Shown here piece after piece: positions 44,209 through 53,124 of a stretch of DNA of 64,000 bases. Under the pieces are notes generated by a model, which did no database searches, was not told the origin of the DNA, and saw nothing but the letters and a program-made list of their open reading frames with translations. The DNA is taken from the NCBI RefSeq assembly GCF_026625645.1, contig NZ_CP113056.1, positions 1,959,001 through 2,023,000 on the forward strand. Direction: 5' to 3'. This DNA comes from Ancylobacter sp. SL191 (GTDB lineage: Bacteria > Pseudomonadota > Alphaproteobacteria > Rhizobiales > Xanthobacteraceae). The translations under genes and the position numbers were made by a program. The first letter of the stretch is position 1, and each line of letters begins with the position of its first letter.

Positions 44209-45780
44209 ATGTCCGCACCCTTCGATCTGAATGATGATTCCGTCGTCGTCATCGTCGGCTCCGGCGCCGGCGGCGGCACGCTCGGCACCGAGCTGGCGCT
44301 CAAGGGCATCAAGGTGGTGATCCTTGAGGCCGGCCAGCGCCACAATATGGAAGACTTCGTCAATAACGAGTGGGACAGCTTCGCCCAGCTCGCCTGGACC
44401 GACATGCGCACGACCTCCGGCTCGTGGCGCGTGCACAAGAACTTCCCCAACCTGCCGGCCTGGATCGTCAAGGCGGTGGGCGGTTCCTCGGTGCATTGGG
44501 CGGGCGCGTCGCTGCGCTTCCAGGAGCACGAGTTCAAGACGCGCACCACCTATGGCGACCTTGATGGGGCGAACCTGCTCGACTGGCCGATCTCGCTCGC
44601 CGAGCTCGAGCCCTGGTACGCCAAGGCCGAGGACCGCATGGGCGTGACCCGCACCAACGGCATCCCCGGCCTGCCCGGCAACAACAACTTCAAGGTGTTC
44701 GAGGCCGGCGCCAAGAAGGTCGGCTATCAGGAAGTGTCGACCGGCCACATGGCGATCAACAGCCAGCCGCGGGCCGATCGCGGCTCCTGCCAGCAGATCG
44801 GCTTCTGCTTCCAGGGCTGCAAGTCCGGCGCGAAATGGTCGACGCTGATCGCCGAGATTCCGCGCGGCGAGGCGACCGGCAATCTCGAGGTGCGCCCGCA
44901 ATCCATGGTGCTGAAGATCGAGCACGATGCGTCGGGCAAGGTCACGGGTGTGGTCTATGTCGACAAGGACGGCAAGACGCAGCGGCAGAAGGCCCGCATC
45001 GTCGCGGTCGCCGGTAATTCCATCGAGAGCCCGCGCCTCTTGCTCAACTCCGCCAGCAGCCAGTTCCCGGACGGGCTGGCGAACTCCTCTGGCCAGGTCG
45101 GGCGCAACTACATGCGGCACATGACCGGCTCGGTCTATGCCGTGTTCGAGAAGCCGGTCCACATGTATCGCGGCACGACGATGGCCGGTGTGGTGCGTGA
45201 TGAGGCCAGGAACAACACCAAGCGCGGCTTCGTCGGCGGCTATGAGATGGAGACGCTGTCGCTCGGCGTGCCGTTCATGGCGGCCTTCCTCGATCCCGGC
45301 GGCTGGGGCCGCTCCTTCACCTCGGCGATGGACGGCTATGTCAACATGGCCGGCATGTGGCTGGTGGGCGAGGACATGCCGCAGGAGACCAACCGCGTCA
45401 CCCTCAACACGAATGTGAAGGACCAGTACGGTCTGCCCGTCGCCGACGTGCATTTCGACGATCATCCCAACGACGTCGCGATGCGCAACCACGCCTATCA
45501 ACAGGGTGCGGCCATTTATGATTCAGTCGGCGCCGTCCGCACCATGCCGACGCCGCCTTATCCCTCGACGCATAATCTCGGCACCAACCGGATGAGCGAG
45601 AAGCCGCGCGACGGTGTGGTGAACAAGCACGGGCAGACCCACGACATCCCGAACCTGTTCATCTCCGATGGCAGCCAGTTCACCACCGGCGGCGCGGAGA
45701 ACCCGACGCTGACCATCGTCGCGCTGGCGCTCCGGCAGGCCGATTTCATCGCCGGGGAAATGTCGCGCAAAACGATCTAG
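44209..45780 (+). CDS. GMC oxidoreductase, FAD-dependent dehydrogenase catalytic subunit
   Basis: The 523-residue protein has the FAD-binding VIVGSGAGGGTLGTELA (14-30), VKAVGGSSVHWAGASLRF, and the C-terminal GMC block THNLGTNRMS and GGAENPTLTI. Cys194, Cys200 and Cys204 (C-x5-C-x3-C) match the spacing of the 3Fe-4S ligands in the FAD-dependent glucose dehydrogenase of Burkholderia. It has no signal peptide, fitting export with the Tat small subunit upstream. A multihaem cytochrome subunit that would take its electrons is not encoded next to it; a terminator follows. The sugar or alcohol oxidised is unknown. Confidence 0.9.
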   Translation: MSAPFDLNDDSVVVIVGSGAGGGTLGTELALKGIKVVILEAGQRHNMEDFVNNEWDSFAQLAWTDMRTTSGSWRVHKNFPNLPAWIVKAVGGSSVHWAGASLRFQEHEFKTRTTYGDLDGANLLDWPISLAELEPWYAKAEDRMGVTRTNGIPGLPGNNNFKVFEAGAKKVGYQEVSTGHMAINSQPRADRGSCQQIGFCFQGCKSGAKWSTLIAEIPRGEATGNLEVRPQSMVLKIEHDASGKVTGVVYVDKDGKTQRQKARIVAVAGNSIESPRLLLNSASSQFPDGLANSSGQVGRNYMRHMTGSVYAVFEKPVHMYRGTTMAGVVRDEARNNTKRGFVGGYEMETLSLGVPFMAAFLDPGGWGRSFTSAMDGYVNMAGMWLVGEDMPQETNRVTLNTNVKDQYGLPVADVHFDDHPNDVAMRNHAYQQGAAIYDSVGAVRTMPTPPYPSTHNLGTNRMSEKPRDGVVNKHGQTHDIPNLFISDGSQFTTGGAENPTLTIVALALRQADFIAGEMSRKTI

Positions 45781-45864
45781 CCGGGCGTCCTCACCGTAGA
45801 CGCTGTGCCGGGTTGCCCCTCGGCCACCCATAAGGGTGCAGCTTCTACTCGCCTCGTTACCTCC

Positions 45865-45898
45865 GCCGCCGGCGTGCCCCCGCCGGCGGCTTTCTTTT
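45865..45898 (+). terminator. Rho-independent terminator after the dehydrogenase pair
   Basis: GCCGCCGGCG and CGCCGGCGGC (45865-45874 and 45881-45890) form a perfect 10-base stem with a six-base loop, followed by TTTCTTTT. Confidence 0.85.
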
Positions 45899-46004
45899 GG
45901 CGGGGAAGGCGGTCCGTCTTGCCAGCGTCAGCGGCAGCGATTAGCAAATCCTCGCCGGGAAAAATCAGTTCCCCTCAGGGTTCACAGGCGCACGCGAGGA
46001 AACC

Positions 46005-47114
46005 ATGGCCACCCACAAGCTCCTTCTGCTTCCCGGCGACGGTATCGGCACCGAGGTTATGGCCGAGGTGAAGAAGGTCATCGGCTGGCTCGACGCGCAG
46101 GGTCTCGCTTCCTTCGCCATCGAGGAAGATCTTGTCGGCGGCGCGGCCTATGATTCCTGCGGCCTGCCCATTTCCGAGGAAGCGATGGCCAAGGCCTTCG
46201 CGGCGGATGCCATTCTGCTCGGCGCTGTCGGTGGGCCGAAATGGGCCAATGTGCCCTATGAGGCGCGCCCCGAGGCGGGCCTGCTGCGCCTGCGCAAGGA
46301 TCTCCAGCTTTTCGCCAATCTGCGCCCGGCGCTGTGCTATCCGGCGCTCGCCGACGCTTCCAGCCTCAAGCGCGAGCTGGTCGAGGGGCTCGATATTCTC
46401 ATCGTGCGCGAGCTGACCGGCGGCGTCTATTTCGGTGAGCCCAAGACCATCACCGACATCAGCGACGGCCAGAAGCGCGCGGTCGATACGCAGGTCTATG
46501 AATCCTACGAAATCGAGCGCATCGCCCGCGTCGCCTTCGACCTCGCCCGCACCCGCCGCGGCAAGGTGGTCTCCACCGAGAAGCACAACGTCATGAAGAC
46601 CGGTGTGCTCTGGAAGCAGGTGGTGAGCGAGGTCCACGGCTCCGATTACAACGACGTGACGCTGGAGCATCAACTCGCCGATTCCTGCGGCATGCAGCTC
46701 GTGCGCGCGCCCAAGCAGTTCGACGTCATCGTCACCGACAATCTGTTCGGCGATATTCTCTCGGATGTCGCGGCCATGCTCACCGGCTCGCTCGGCATGC
46801 TGCCCTCCGCCTCGCTGGGTTCGGTGGAGGAGATTTCCGGCAAGCGCCGCGCGCTCTACGAGCCGGTGCATGGCGCCGCTCCCGACATCGCCGGCAAGGG
46901 CCTCGCCAACCCGATTGCCATGATCGGCTCGCTCGCCATGGCGCTGCGCTACTCCTTCGGCCAGATCGAGGCGGCGGACCGCGTCGAGGCGGCGATCGCG
47001 GGTGTGCTGGCGGATGGCTACCGCACCGGCGACATCTGGTCGGAAGGTACCAACCGCGTCGGCACCGCCGGCATGGGCGATGCGGTCATCGCCGAACTCG
47101 GCAAGGCCAACTGA
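46005..47114 (+). CDS. leuB: 3-isopropylmalate dehydrogenase
   Basis: LeuB oxidatively decarboxylates 3-isopropylmalate with NAD. The 369-residue protein has the family motifs [31 protein letters not shown]-like [12 protein letters not shown] and [15 protein letters not shown]. The C terminus [17 protein letters not shown] is typical. It completes leuC-leuD-leuB in the window and is followed by a strong terminator. Confidence 0.97.
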   Translation: MATHKLLLLPGDGIGTEVMAEVKKVIGWLDAQGLASFAIEEDLVGGAAYDSCGLPISEEAMAKAFAADAILLGAVGGPKWANVPYEARPEAGLLRLRKDLQLFANLRPALCYPALADASSLKRELVEGLDILIVRELTGGVYFGEPKTITDISDGQKRAVDTQVYESYEIERIARVAFDLARTRRGKVVSTEKHNVMKTGVLWKQVVSEVHGSDYNDVTLEHQLADSCGMQLVRAPKQFDVIVTDNLFGDILSDVAAMLTGSLGMLPSASLGSVEEISGKRRALYEPVHGAAPDIAGKGLANPIAMIGSLAMALRYSFGQIEAADRVEAAIAGVLADGYRTGDIWSEGTNRVGTAGMGDAVIAELGKAN

Positions 47115-47183
47115 TCGTAGCTTGAGCCACCGGGCGGCTGTGGCGGCCCGGTTCGCCCGCTAGACAAGGCTTCCTCAGTCAAC

Positions 47184-47212
47184 AAAAAAGCCCGGCGCGA
47201 GCCGGGCTTTTT
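47184..47212 (+). terminator. Rho-independent terminator after leuB
   Basis: AAAAAAGCCCGGC and GCCGGGCTTTTT form a strong stem with a four-base loop and a T run. Confidence 0.9.
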
Positions 47213-47238
47213 CATGCGCGCGCCGGAAGGCGGCGGGA

Positions 47239-47511
47239 TCAGTAATTCGGCAGATCGAAGCGGCCCGGCAGCGGGTAGCGCGTGCCGGTGATGGTGCTGT
47301 CGTCGCCATAGGTCGGGTAGCGCGGCTGCACCGCATAGACATAGTTGAGCTGGCCGGTCGAGCCGGGCTTCACCATCGTGCCGGGATCGAGATAGGAGCG
47401 CGGCGGCTGCTTGCGGATGATGATGCGCGTCTCCTGAGCCTCAGCCGGAGCGAAGGCGGCGAGAGCGGTGCCGGCAACCAGACCGGCAAGAAGGAAAGCG
47501 GCGACACGCAT
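47239..47511 (-). CDS. Small secreted hypothetical protein
   Basis: The 90-residue product has a clear Sec signal peptide (basic start, hydrophobic FLLAGLVAGTALAAFAP, cleavage near AEAQ) and a mature part of about 65 residues rich in Pro, Tyr, Gly and Arg (RIIIRKQPPRSYLDPGT). I recognise no domain. It converges on leuB, and the CGGAGGTTCAC ribosome site precedes its ATG. Confidence 0.75.
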   Translation of the reverse strand: MRVAAFLLAGLVAGTALAAFAPAEAQETRIIIRKQPPRSYLDPGTMVKPGSTGQLNYVYAVQPRYPTYGDDSTITGTRYPLPGRFDLPNY

Positions 47512-47553
47512 GTGAACCTCCGAGTGACGCGAAGCAGTTCCGCCCCGGTCGTC

Positions 47554-47581
47554 ACGATAAGATATGGCCGCAACTTATCGT
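47554..47581. promoter_or_regulatory. 8-bp inverted repeat upstream of the small secreted gene
   Basis: ACGATAAG (47554-47561) and CTTATCGT (47574-47581) are perfect arms 12 bases apart. The site lies 43-70 bases before the minus-strand gene and just after the ispA stop. It may be an operator. Confidence 0.45.
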
Positions 47582-47602
47582 TCCGTCGAGATGAGGAAAG
47601 TC

Positions 47603-48535
47603 CTAATTCCGCCGGTACGCGATGAAGCGGGCGGCTTCCACAAGCAGTGTGGCTTTGCTGCCGAAGGGGGAAAGTGCCGCGTCGGCCTCGTTCACCAGCC
47701 GGTCGAGCTCGGCGCGCGCACCGGAAATGCCCATAAGATCAACGAGCGTCGCCTTGCCGGCGGCCGCGTCCTTGCCGACCGCCTTGCCGACGGTGCCGGC
47801 ATCGCCTTCCACGTCGAGCAGGTCGTCGGCGATCTGGAAAGCACGGCCAATGGCGCCGGCATAGGCGTCCAGCGCGGCCATCTGGGCCGCATCGGCGCGG
47901 CCGAGCAGGCCGCCGGCGGCGCAGGCATAGCGCAGCAGCGCGCCGGTCTTCAGCGCCTGAAGATGCTGGATGTCGGCAAGGCCAAGGGTGCGGCGGCCCT
48001 CCGTCTCGAACCGCCCTTCGGCGGCAAGGTCGAGCATCTGCCCGCCCACCATGCCGGCGGCGCCCGAGGCGCGCGCGAGACCCGCGACCAGCGCGATTCG
48101 CACCTGTGCATCCGGCCCGGCTTCGTCCTTCGCCAGAATCTCGAAGGCGAGGGTGAGGAGACCATCGCCCGCCAGAATCGCGGTCGCCTCGTCATAGGCG
48201 CGATGAACGGTCGGCTGGCCCCGGCGCAGGTCGTCATCGTCCATGGCCGGCAGGTCGTCATGCACCAGCGAGTAGCAATGCACGCATTCCAGCGCGGCGG
48301 CGGCGGGCAGGGCGGCGTCGCGCGACACACCGAACAGCGCGGCACTTTCCACCACGAGCAGCGGGCGCAGGCGCTTGCCGCCGGCCAGCGCGCCATGGCG
48401 CATGGCGGCGGCCAGCCGCGCGCTCGGCGCGGCCCCGGCGCTGATGGTGGCCTCGATATAGGCACTGACCGCCTCGGCAGTGGCGGCGAGGGCGGTGGCG
48501 AGCGGCGCGGATATGTCGCCGGCGGCTGCGGTCAT
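47603..48535 (-). CDS. ispA: Polyprenyl diphosphate synthase (farnesyl/geranyl type)
   Basis: The 310-residue protein has the first aspartate-rich motif DDLPAMDDDD (DDx4D) in HDDLPAMD, the second motif DDLLD, and the KRLRP and HCYSLVHDDLP segments of short-chain trans-prenyltransferases. It probably makes farnesyl diphosphate from DMAPP and IPP. I start it at ATG 48535, which has GGAG eight bases upstream; GTG 48544 is too close to that site. A DXS gene often neighbours ispA, but none is in the window. Confidence 0.93.
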   Translation of the reverse strand: MTAAAGDISAPLATALAATAEAVSAYIEATISAGAAPSARLAAAMRHGALAGGKRLRPLLVVESAALFGVSRDAALPAAAALECVHCYSLVHDDLPAMDDDDLRRGQPTVHRAYDEATAILAGDGLLTLAFEILAKDEAGPDAQVRIALVAGLARASGAAGMVGGQMLDLAAEGRFETEGRRTLGLADIQHLQALKTGALLRYACAAGGLLGRADAAQMAALDAYAGAIGRAFQIADDLLDVEGDAGTVGKAVGKDAAAGKATLVDLMGISGARAELDRLVNEADAALSPFGSKATLLVEAARFIAYRRN

Positions 48536-48713
48536 GGCGGGCACTCCGCGAAACAGGAGGTGCCTGCGTGCCCGAGCAGGCCGATCCGGTCAAGCCGGCG
48601 CGCCGTGAGGGAAAGTCAGGTGATGAAACGGGCACGGCCGCGCGGCGTTACCGTTCGCTCGGTCGACCGGCGCGGCATCGCTGGTTAAGGTGGGCGCGTA
48701 TTAAGGGGAAGCG

Positions 48714-49406
48714 ATGCGCGTGCTGTGGGGTTGGGGCGTCCGGCTGGTGGTGATCCTTGTGGCGGCCCCGCTGCTGCTCGCGATCATCTACAATCTTGTG
48801 CCGCCGGTCTCGACGCTGATGCTGGCGCGCTGGGCGACGGGGCAGGGCGTCACCCGCGACTGGGTCTCCATCGACGCGATGTCGCCCGCTCTGGTGCGCA
48901 GCGTGCTCGCCTCCGAGGATGCGCGCTTCTGCCAGCATATTGGTGTCGATCTGGTCGAGTTGCAGAACGTGATGGACACCGCCGATGACGGCGAGCCGGC
49001 CCGCGGTGCGTCCACCATCACCATGCAGCTCGCCAAGAACCTGTTTCTGTGGGGCGGGCGCAGCTATATCCGCAAGGCGCTGGAAATGCCGCTGGCGGTC
49101 TATCTCAACTTCGTCATGACCAAGCGCCGCCAGCTTGAGGTCTATCTCAACATCGCCGAATGGGGACCGGATGGCGAGTTCGGCGCGCAGGCGGCGGCGC
49201 AGCGCGCCTTCCGGCGTGGCGCCGGCGATCTTAACGGGCGCCAGGCGGCGCTGCTCGCGGTGACGCTGCCCAACCCGCACACCCGCAATCCGGCCAAGCC
49301 CGGCCCCGGCCTGAACCGGCTCGCCAGCAACCTTCAGGCCCGCCTGCCGCGCGAGGGAGCGGAATTGACGTCATGCCTCGGACTTTCCCGTGCGTCGGGC
49401 GGGTGA
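48714..49406 (+). CDS. mtgA: Monofunctional biosynthetic peptidoglycan transglycosylase
   Basis: MtgA polymerises lipid II glycan strands. The 230-residue protein has one membrane helix near the start (VRLVVILVAAPLLLAIIY) and the GT51 domain with ASEDARFCQHIGVD (catalytic Glu) and STITMQLAKNLF, plus RKALEMPLAVYL. Length fits. It starts divergent from ispA. Confidence 0.95.
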   Translation: MRVLWGWGVRLVVILVAAPLLLAIIYNLVPPVSTLMLARWATGQGVTRDWVSIDAMSPALVRSVLASEDARFCQHIGVDLVELQNVMDTADDGEPARGASTITMQLAKNLFLWGGRSYIRKALEMPLAVYLNFVMTKRRQLEVYLNIAEWGPDGEFGAQAAAQRAFRRGAGDLNGRQAALLAVTLPNPHTRNPAKPGPGLNRLASNLQARLPREGAELTSCLGLSRASGG

Positions 49407-49470
49407 CTCAGGGCCCCCAAGCGTGTATGACGCGCGCGGATAAACACCGAGACAGACTCGAGCGCCCCTC

Positions 49471-49499
49471 TTTCGCTGGAGCGCATGAGTCTGTATAAG
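49471..49499 (+). promoter_or_regulatory. Candidate rpmF promoter
   Basis: TATAAG (49494-49499) is a good -10; TTTCGC 17 bases upstream is a weak -35. It lies about 80 bases before rpmF. Confidence 0.35.
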
Positions 49500-49576
49500 C
49501 CGCCACTCGAATTACGCACGACCCGGCGCCGGCCCTCCTGTCAGGGGCGTGAGCCATGCCGGTACAGGAGAAGACC

Positions 49577-49762
49577 ATGGCCGTTCCGAAGAAGAAAACC
49601 AGCCCGTCGCGTCGCGGCATGCGCCGTTCCGCCGATGCCCTCGCCAAGCCGACCTACATCGAGGACAAGGATTCGGGCGAGCTCCGCCGTCCGCACCACC
49701 TCGACCTGAAGACCGGCATGTACAAGGGCCGTCAGGTGCTGAAGGTGAAGGCCGAGGCCTGA
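49577..49762 (+). CDS. rpmF: 50S ribosomal protein L32
   Basis: This 61-residue protein starts [20 protein letters not shown], the usual L32 opening, and continues [19 protein letters not shown]. It lacks the Cys zinc ligands of some L32 forms, as is usual in alphaproteobacteria. The ATG at 49577 is preceded by ACAGGAGAAG. A terminator follows. Confidence 0.96.
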   Translation: MAVPKKKTSPSRRGMRRSADALAKPTYIEDKDSGELRRPHHLDLKTGMYKGRQVLKVKAEA

Positions 49763-49804
49763 GCCTCGCCCTGGCGCCTGACGACGCCTCCAGAACTTTA
49801 CGAG

Positions 49805-49839
49805 AAGCCGGTCTTCCCTGAAGGCCGGCTTTCGTTTGT
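49805..49839 (+). terminator. Rho-independent terminator after rpmF
   Basis: A 12-base stem (AAGCCGGTCTTC with GAAGGCCGGCTT, one T-G pair) and a three-base loop is followed by a T-rich stretch. Confidence 0.75.
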
Positions 49840-49944
49840 CTGACGCAGTTCGTTTACCGTTTGCTCCGCTTTGGACGCGCAAGTCATTTGTTGACCGCCC
49901 GTCAGGTGGTATGAAGGCCCACCAGAGGTGCCGGGAGCTTGTCC

Positions 49945-51234
49945 GTGTTGCGTGTTATGCGTCAGACCTTCGTGAGACCGGCAGGTTCCCTGCTGGAACC
50001 GGCCCGAGGTCGTGGCGTCGCGATCGCTGCTGTGCTGCTGAGCGTCGGCCTGCTGGCGGGCTGCGCCGGGCGTCCGGGCCCCGAGGCGCTCTCGGCCATC
50101 AGCGATACGGTTCCCGGTGCGAGCGAGCACGTCATCCTCGTCGCCTCCTCGCGCGAGCGCGATCCCAATCCCGGTGTGTTCTTCAATGGCGAGCGCACCA
50201 CGGCGCTGAATTTCGCCCGCATCGACATCACGGTGCCGCCGAACCACAAACCCGGCCAGACCGAGATTCCGCACGGCATTCCCAACCCCGCGACCGACAT
50301 GACCGTGCGCGAGGCGATCTACCGCGACACGCCGGAGCAATTCACCGCCGATCTCAAGGCCGAGCTCGCCCGCCGCAAGCCCGGCGACCGCGACGTGACG
50401 ATCTTCATTCACGGCTACAACACGCTGTTTTCCGAGGCGCTCTACCGCTTCACGCAGATGGCGGAAGATTCCAAGCAGCCCGGCGTGCCCGTGCTGTTCA
50501 CCTGGGCCTCGCGCGGCTCGGTGGCCGACTATGTCTATGACAATAACAGCGCGACCGCCGCCCGCGACCGGCTTGAGGAGACCATCCGTCTGATCCTCAA
50601 CAGCGGCGCCGAGAGGATCACCATCCTCGCGCATTCCATGGGCAATTGGGTGACGGTCGAGGCGCTCCGGCAGATCAAGATCTCCGGCACGCCGCTGCCC
50701 CCGGATAGAATCGAGAACATCATCCTCGCCGCGCCTGATATCGACGTGGACGTATTCAAGAGCCAGCTCAAGCGCTTCGGCAAGCCGCCCAAGCCCTTTA
50801 TCGTCATCGTCTCGCGCGACGACAAGGCGCTGGCCTTCTCCGACTTCATCGCCGGCGACAAGCCGCGTCTCGGTGCCTACACCAATGACGAGGAGCTCGT
50901 GGAGCTCGGCGCCGTGGTGGTCGACATGACCAAGGTGAAGTCGATCGACGAATTCAACCATGGCAAGTTCGCCCAGCTCGCGGCGATGGCGCCGGAGCTT
51001 CGCGGCATGATGGCCCGTGCGCAGGCCCGTTCCGGTGCGCAGGAGATGCTGCAGCAGAGCAGCGTGGCCGGCATCCAGTTCGTCGGGATCGACAAGCTCG
51101 TGCCGACGCTCGCCTCGACGGCGCCGGCGGCCAAGGGCACGCCGAAGCCGCACAAGCCGCAGAGCGCGGCCTCGACGCCGCCGGCCGGCGCCGAGAGCGA
51201 TTCGCCGGGCGAGCCCGAGACGCCCGTCCAATAG
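49945..51234 (+). CDS. DUF900 alpha/beta-hydrolase lipoprotein
   Basis: The 429-residue protein starts with a lipoprotein signal (hydrophobic VAIAAVLLSVGLLAGC, lipobox LAGC). The DUF900 alpha/beta-hydrolase domain (about 110-330) has FIHGYNTLFSEAL for the oxyanion side and the nucleophile elbow AHSMGNW. The tail is Pro/Ala/Ser-rich. Members are extracytoplasmic hydrolases or esterases of unknown substrate. The start is uncertain: TTG 49939 is too close to the GGGAG ribosome site, so I prefer GTG 49945; ATG 49957 is possible. Confidence 0.85.
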   Translation: MLRVMRQTFVRPAGSLLEPARGRGVAIAAVLLSVGLLAGCAGRPGPEALSAISDTVPGASEHVILVASSRERDPNPGVFFNGERTTALNFARIDITVPPNHKPGQTEIPHGIPNPATDMTVREAIYRDTPEQFTADLKAELARRKPGDRDVTIFIHGYNTLFSEALYRFTQMAEDSKQPGVPVLFTWASRGSVADYVYDNNSATAARDRLEETIRLILNSGAERITILAHSMGNWVTVEALRQIKISGTPLPPDRIENIILAAPDIDVDVFKSQLKRFGKPPKPFIVIVSRDDKALAFSDFIAGDKPRLGAYTNDEELVELGAVVVDMTKVKSIDEFNHGKFAQLAAMAPELRGMMARAQARSGAQEMLQQSSVAGIQFVGIDKLVPTLASTAPAAKGTPKPHKPQSAASTPPAGAESDSPGEPETPVQ

Positions 51235-51352
51235 GCTGGCCATCGCGGCGCTCGGCGTGGCAGGTGTCGCCCGTGATGCTACAGTGACCGCGAACGGTGC
51301 GAGCGGCCGGTGCCCGCCTGCCGACGCGTTTCGCGCCTAACCGGAAGCCCGA

Positions 51353-53059
51353 ATGCCAGAGCGCCCCGCGCCCCAGCATCCCCTGACCGACCTGCTCAAG
51401 CCCGATGAGGTTGCCGGCATCGTCGGTGGGCTCAGTGGCGCCGCCTATCGCTGGACACCCCATGACGATGTGATCGTCTGGAGCGAGGCGGTCGCCGCGG
51501 TGCTTGGTCCCGAGCGACTGCCTCACGCCGGCTCCGGCCAGGCCTATCAGGCGCTCATCGCCGCCGGATCGGGCCTGTCGCGGGCGGAGGCGGTGGTCAC
51601 CGCACAGACGCCGGGCGGTCTCGCAGGGCTGAAACTCTTCGAGACCTCCTATTGTCTCGCCGCGCCACCAGAGGCTCGCCCCGCCCGGCTCTGGGTGGAG
51701 GATCGCGGCGTCTGCCATCTCGGCGAGGACGGGCGGATCATCGCCGTCGAAGGTGTGGTCCGCCGCCTCTCCATCGGGCGGCCGGCGCGCCCGGCCGGCA
51801 GTCTCGGCGGCATCGAGCCGCAATCCGAGCGCCAGCGCCTGTCGCAAATGGTCGATGACCGCCTTAGCCAGGCCTATCGCGATGGCAGCGAGTTCGGTTT
51901 TCTGCTCATCGGCATCGACCATCTCGGCCGCCTCAACGATCTCTACGGTTTCCACATCGGCGATGAACTGGTCGATATCGTCTGGATGCGGCTACGGGCG
52001 CAACTCGCCGAGGGGCAGGAGATCGCCCGGTTTTCCGGCGCCAAATTCGGCATCGTGCTGCCGCGCCTCGGACCGGAGGGGCTCGGGGCCACCCAGCGCC
52101 TTCTGGCCGGCGTGAACGCCACCCCGCCGCGCACCAGCGCCGGCGGCGTGGCCATCACCGTCTCGGCCGGCGGACTGGTGGCGCCGCGCCATGGTCGCTC
52201 GGTGGCCGAGGTGTTCTCGCACGCCCAGGACATGCTGGCCGCGGCCCGCGCCTCCGGCAGCGGCGGCCTTGCCATCTATTCTCCGGGCAATGACCGCGCC
52301 GCCGAGCGGCGGGCCAATCTGCGCTTCGCCGACGACATCATCTCGGCGCTGAGCGAGAACCGGGTGACGCTTGCCTTCCAGCCGATCGCCCGCGCCGACA
52401 GCCGGGAAATCGCGCTTCATGAGGCGCTGGTGCGCATACAGGGGCGCACGGGGCGGGTCTATGACGGCTCCAGCATCATCCCCATCGCCGACCGCTTCGG
52501 CCTGACGCGGCTGCTCGACCGGCGCTCGCTGGCGCTGGCGCTGGCGGCGCTGCGGGCGGACCCCGGCCTGTGCCTTTCCGTCAATGTCGCGCCGGGTTCG
52601 GTGCATGACGATGTGTGGCAGCGCCAGCTTGAGGCGGCCTCGGCGGAGGGGCTTTGCGAGCGGCTCATTGTCGAGCTGACCGAATCAGCGTCGATTTCGG
52701 ATCTCGATGCCATGCGCGGGCGCGTCGCCTGGCTGCACGGCCTTGGCTGCCGCGTGGCGATGGACGATTTCGGGGTGGGCTACACCTCGTTCCGCAGCCT
52801 GAGACGGCTCGGCATCGACGTGCTGAAGATCGATGGCAGCTTCATCTGCGCCATGGCGCAGTCCGAGGATGACCGCCATTTCGTGCGCACCATCGTGGAA
52901 CTGGCGAGCAAGCTTGGCATCGAGACGGTGGCGGAATGGGTGCTCGATGAGGAGGCGGCGCGCGATCTCGCCGCCTGGGGCTGCACCTATCTGCAGGGAG
53001 AATTGACGGGCCTCGCGGCGGAGCGCCCGCTCTCGGGCCGGGTGCCCGAGGGGGCCTGA
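51353..53059 (+). CDS. PAS/degenerate GGDEF/EAL protein (c-di-GMP phosphodiesterase)
   Basis: The 568-residue protein has a PAS-like N terminus (about 20-140), a GGDEF domain (about 160-310) in which the signature is SGAKF (228-232), so it cannot be an active diguanylate cyclase, and an EAL domain (about 325-560). The EAL site is complete: EAL 357-359, NVAP, Glu441, DD471-472, Lys492, Glu528 and Gln548, with DDFGVG in place of DDFGTG. It should hydrolyse c-di-GMP, possibly regulated through the GGDEF part. No signal peptide or membrane segment is seen, so it is cytoplasmic. Confidence 0.9.
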   Translation: MPERPAPQHPLTDLLKPDEVAGIVGGLSGAAYRWTPHDDVIVWSEAVAAVLGPERLPHAGSGQAYQALIAAGSGLSRAEAVVTAQTPGGLAGLKLFETSYCLAAPPEARPARLWVEDRGVCHLGEDGRIIAVEGVVRRLSIGRPARPAGSLGGIEPQSERQRLSQMVDDRLSQAYRDGSEFGFLLIGIDHLGRLNDLYGFHIGDELVDIVWMRLRAQLAEGQEIARFSGAKFGIVLPRLGPEGLGATQRLLAGVNATPPRTSAGGVAITVSAGGLVAPRHGRSVAEVFSHAQDMLAAARASGSGGLAIYSPGNDRAAERRANLRFADDIISALSENRVTLAFQPIARADSREIALHEALVRIQGRTGRVYDGSSIIPIADRFGLTRLLDRRSLALALAALRADPGLCLSVNVAPGSVHDDVWQRQLEAASAEGLCERLIVELTESASISDLDAMRGRVAWLHGLGCRVAMDDFGVGYTSFRSLRRLGIDVLKIDGSFICAMAQSEDDRHFVRTIVELASKLGIETVAEWVLDEEAARDLAAWGCTYLQGELTGLAAERPLSGRVPEGA

Positions 53060-53124
53060 GGGCGGTCATCCCGCCCCCGGCCGGTGTCTCGTGGCGGCCG
53101 TTCCCGGCGCAGTCTTCGTGGACC

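Noticed and set aside
43114..45501. A 795-codon minus-strand frame opposite the dehydrogenase genes
   Set aside because: Shadow of two well-supported genes on the plus strand.
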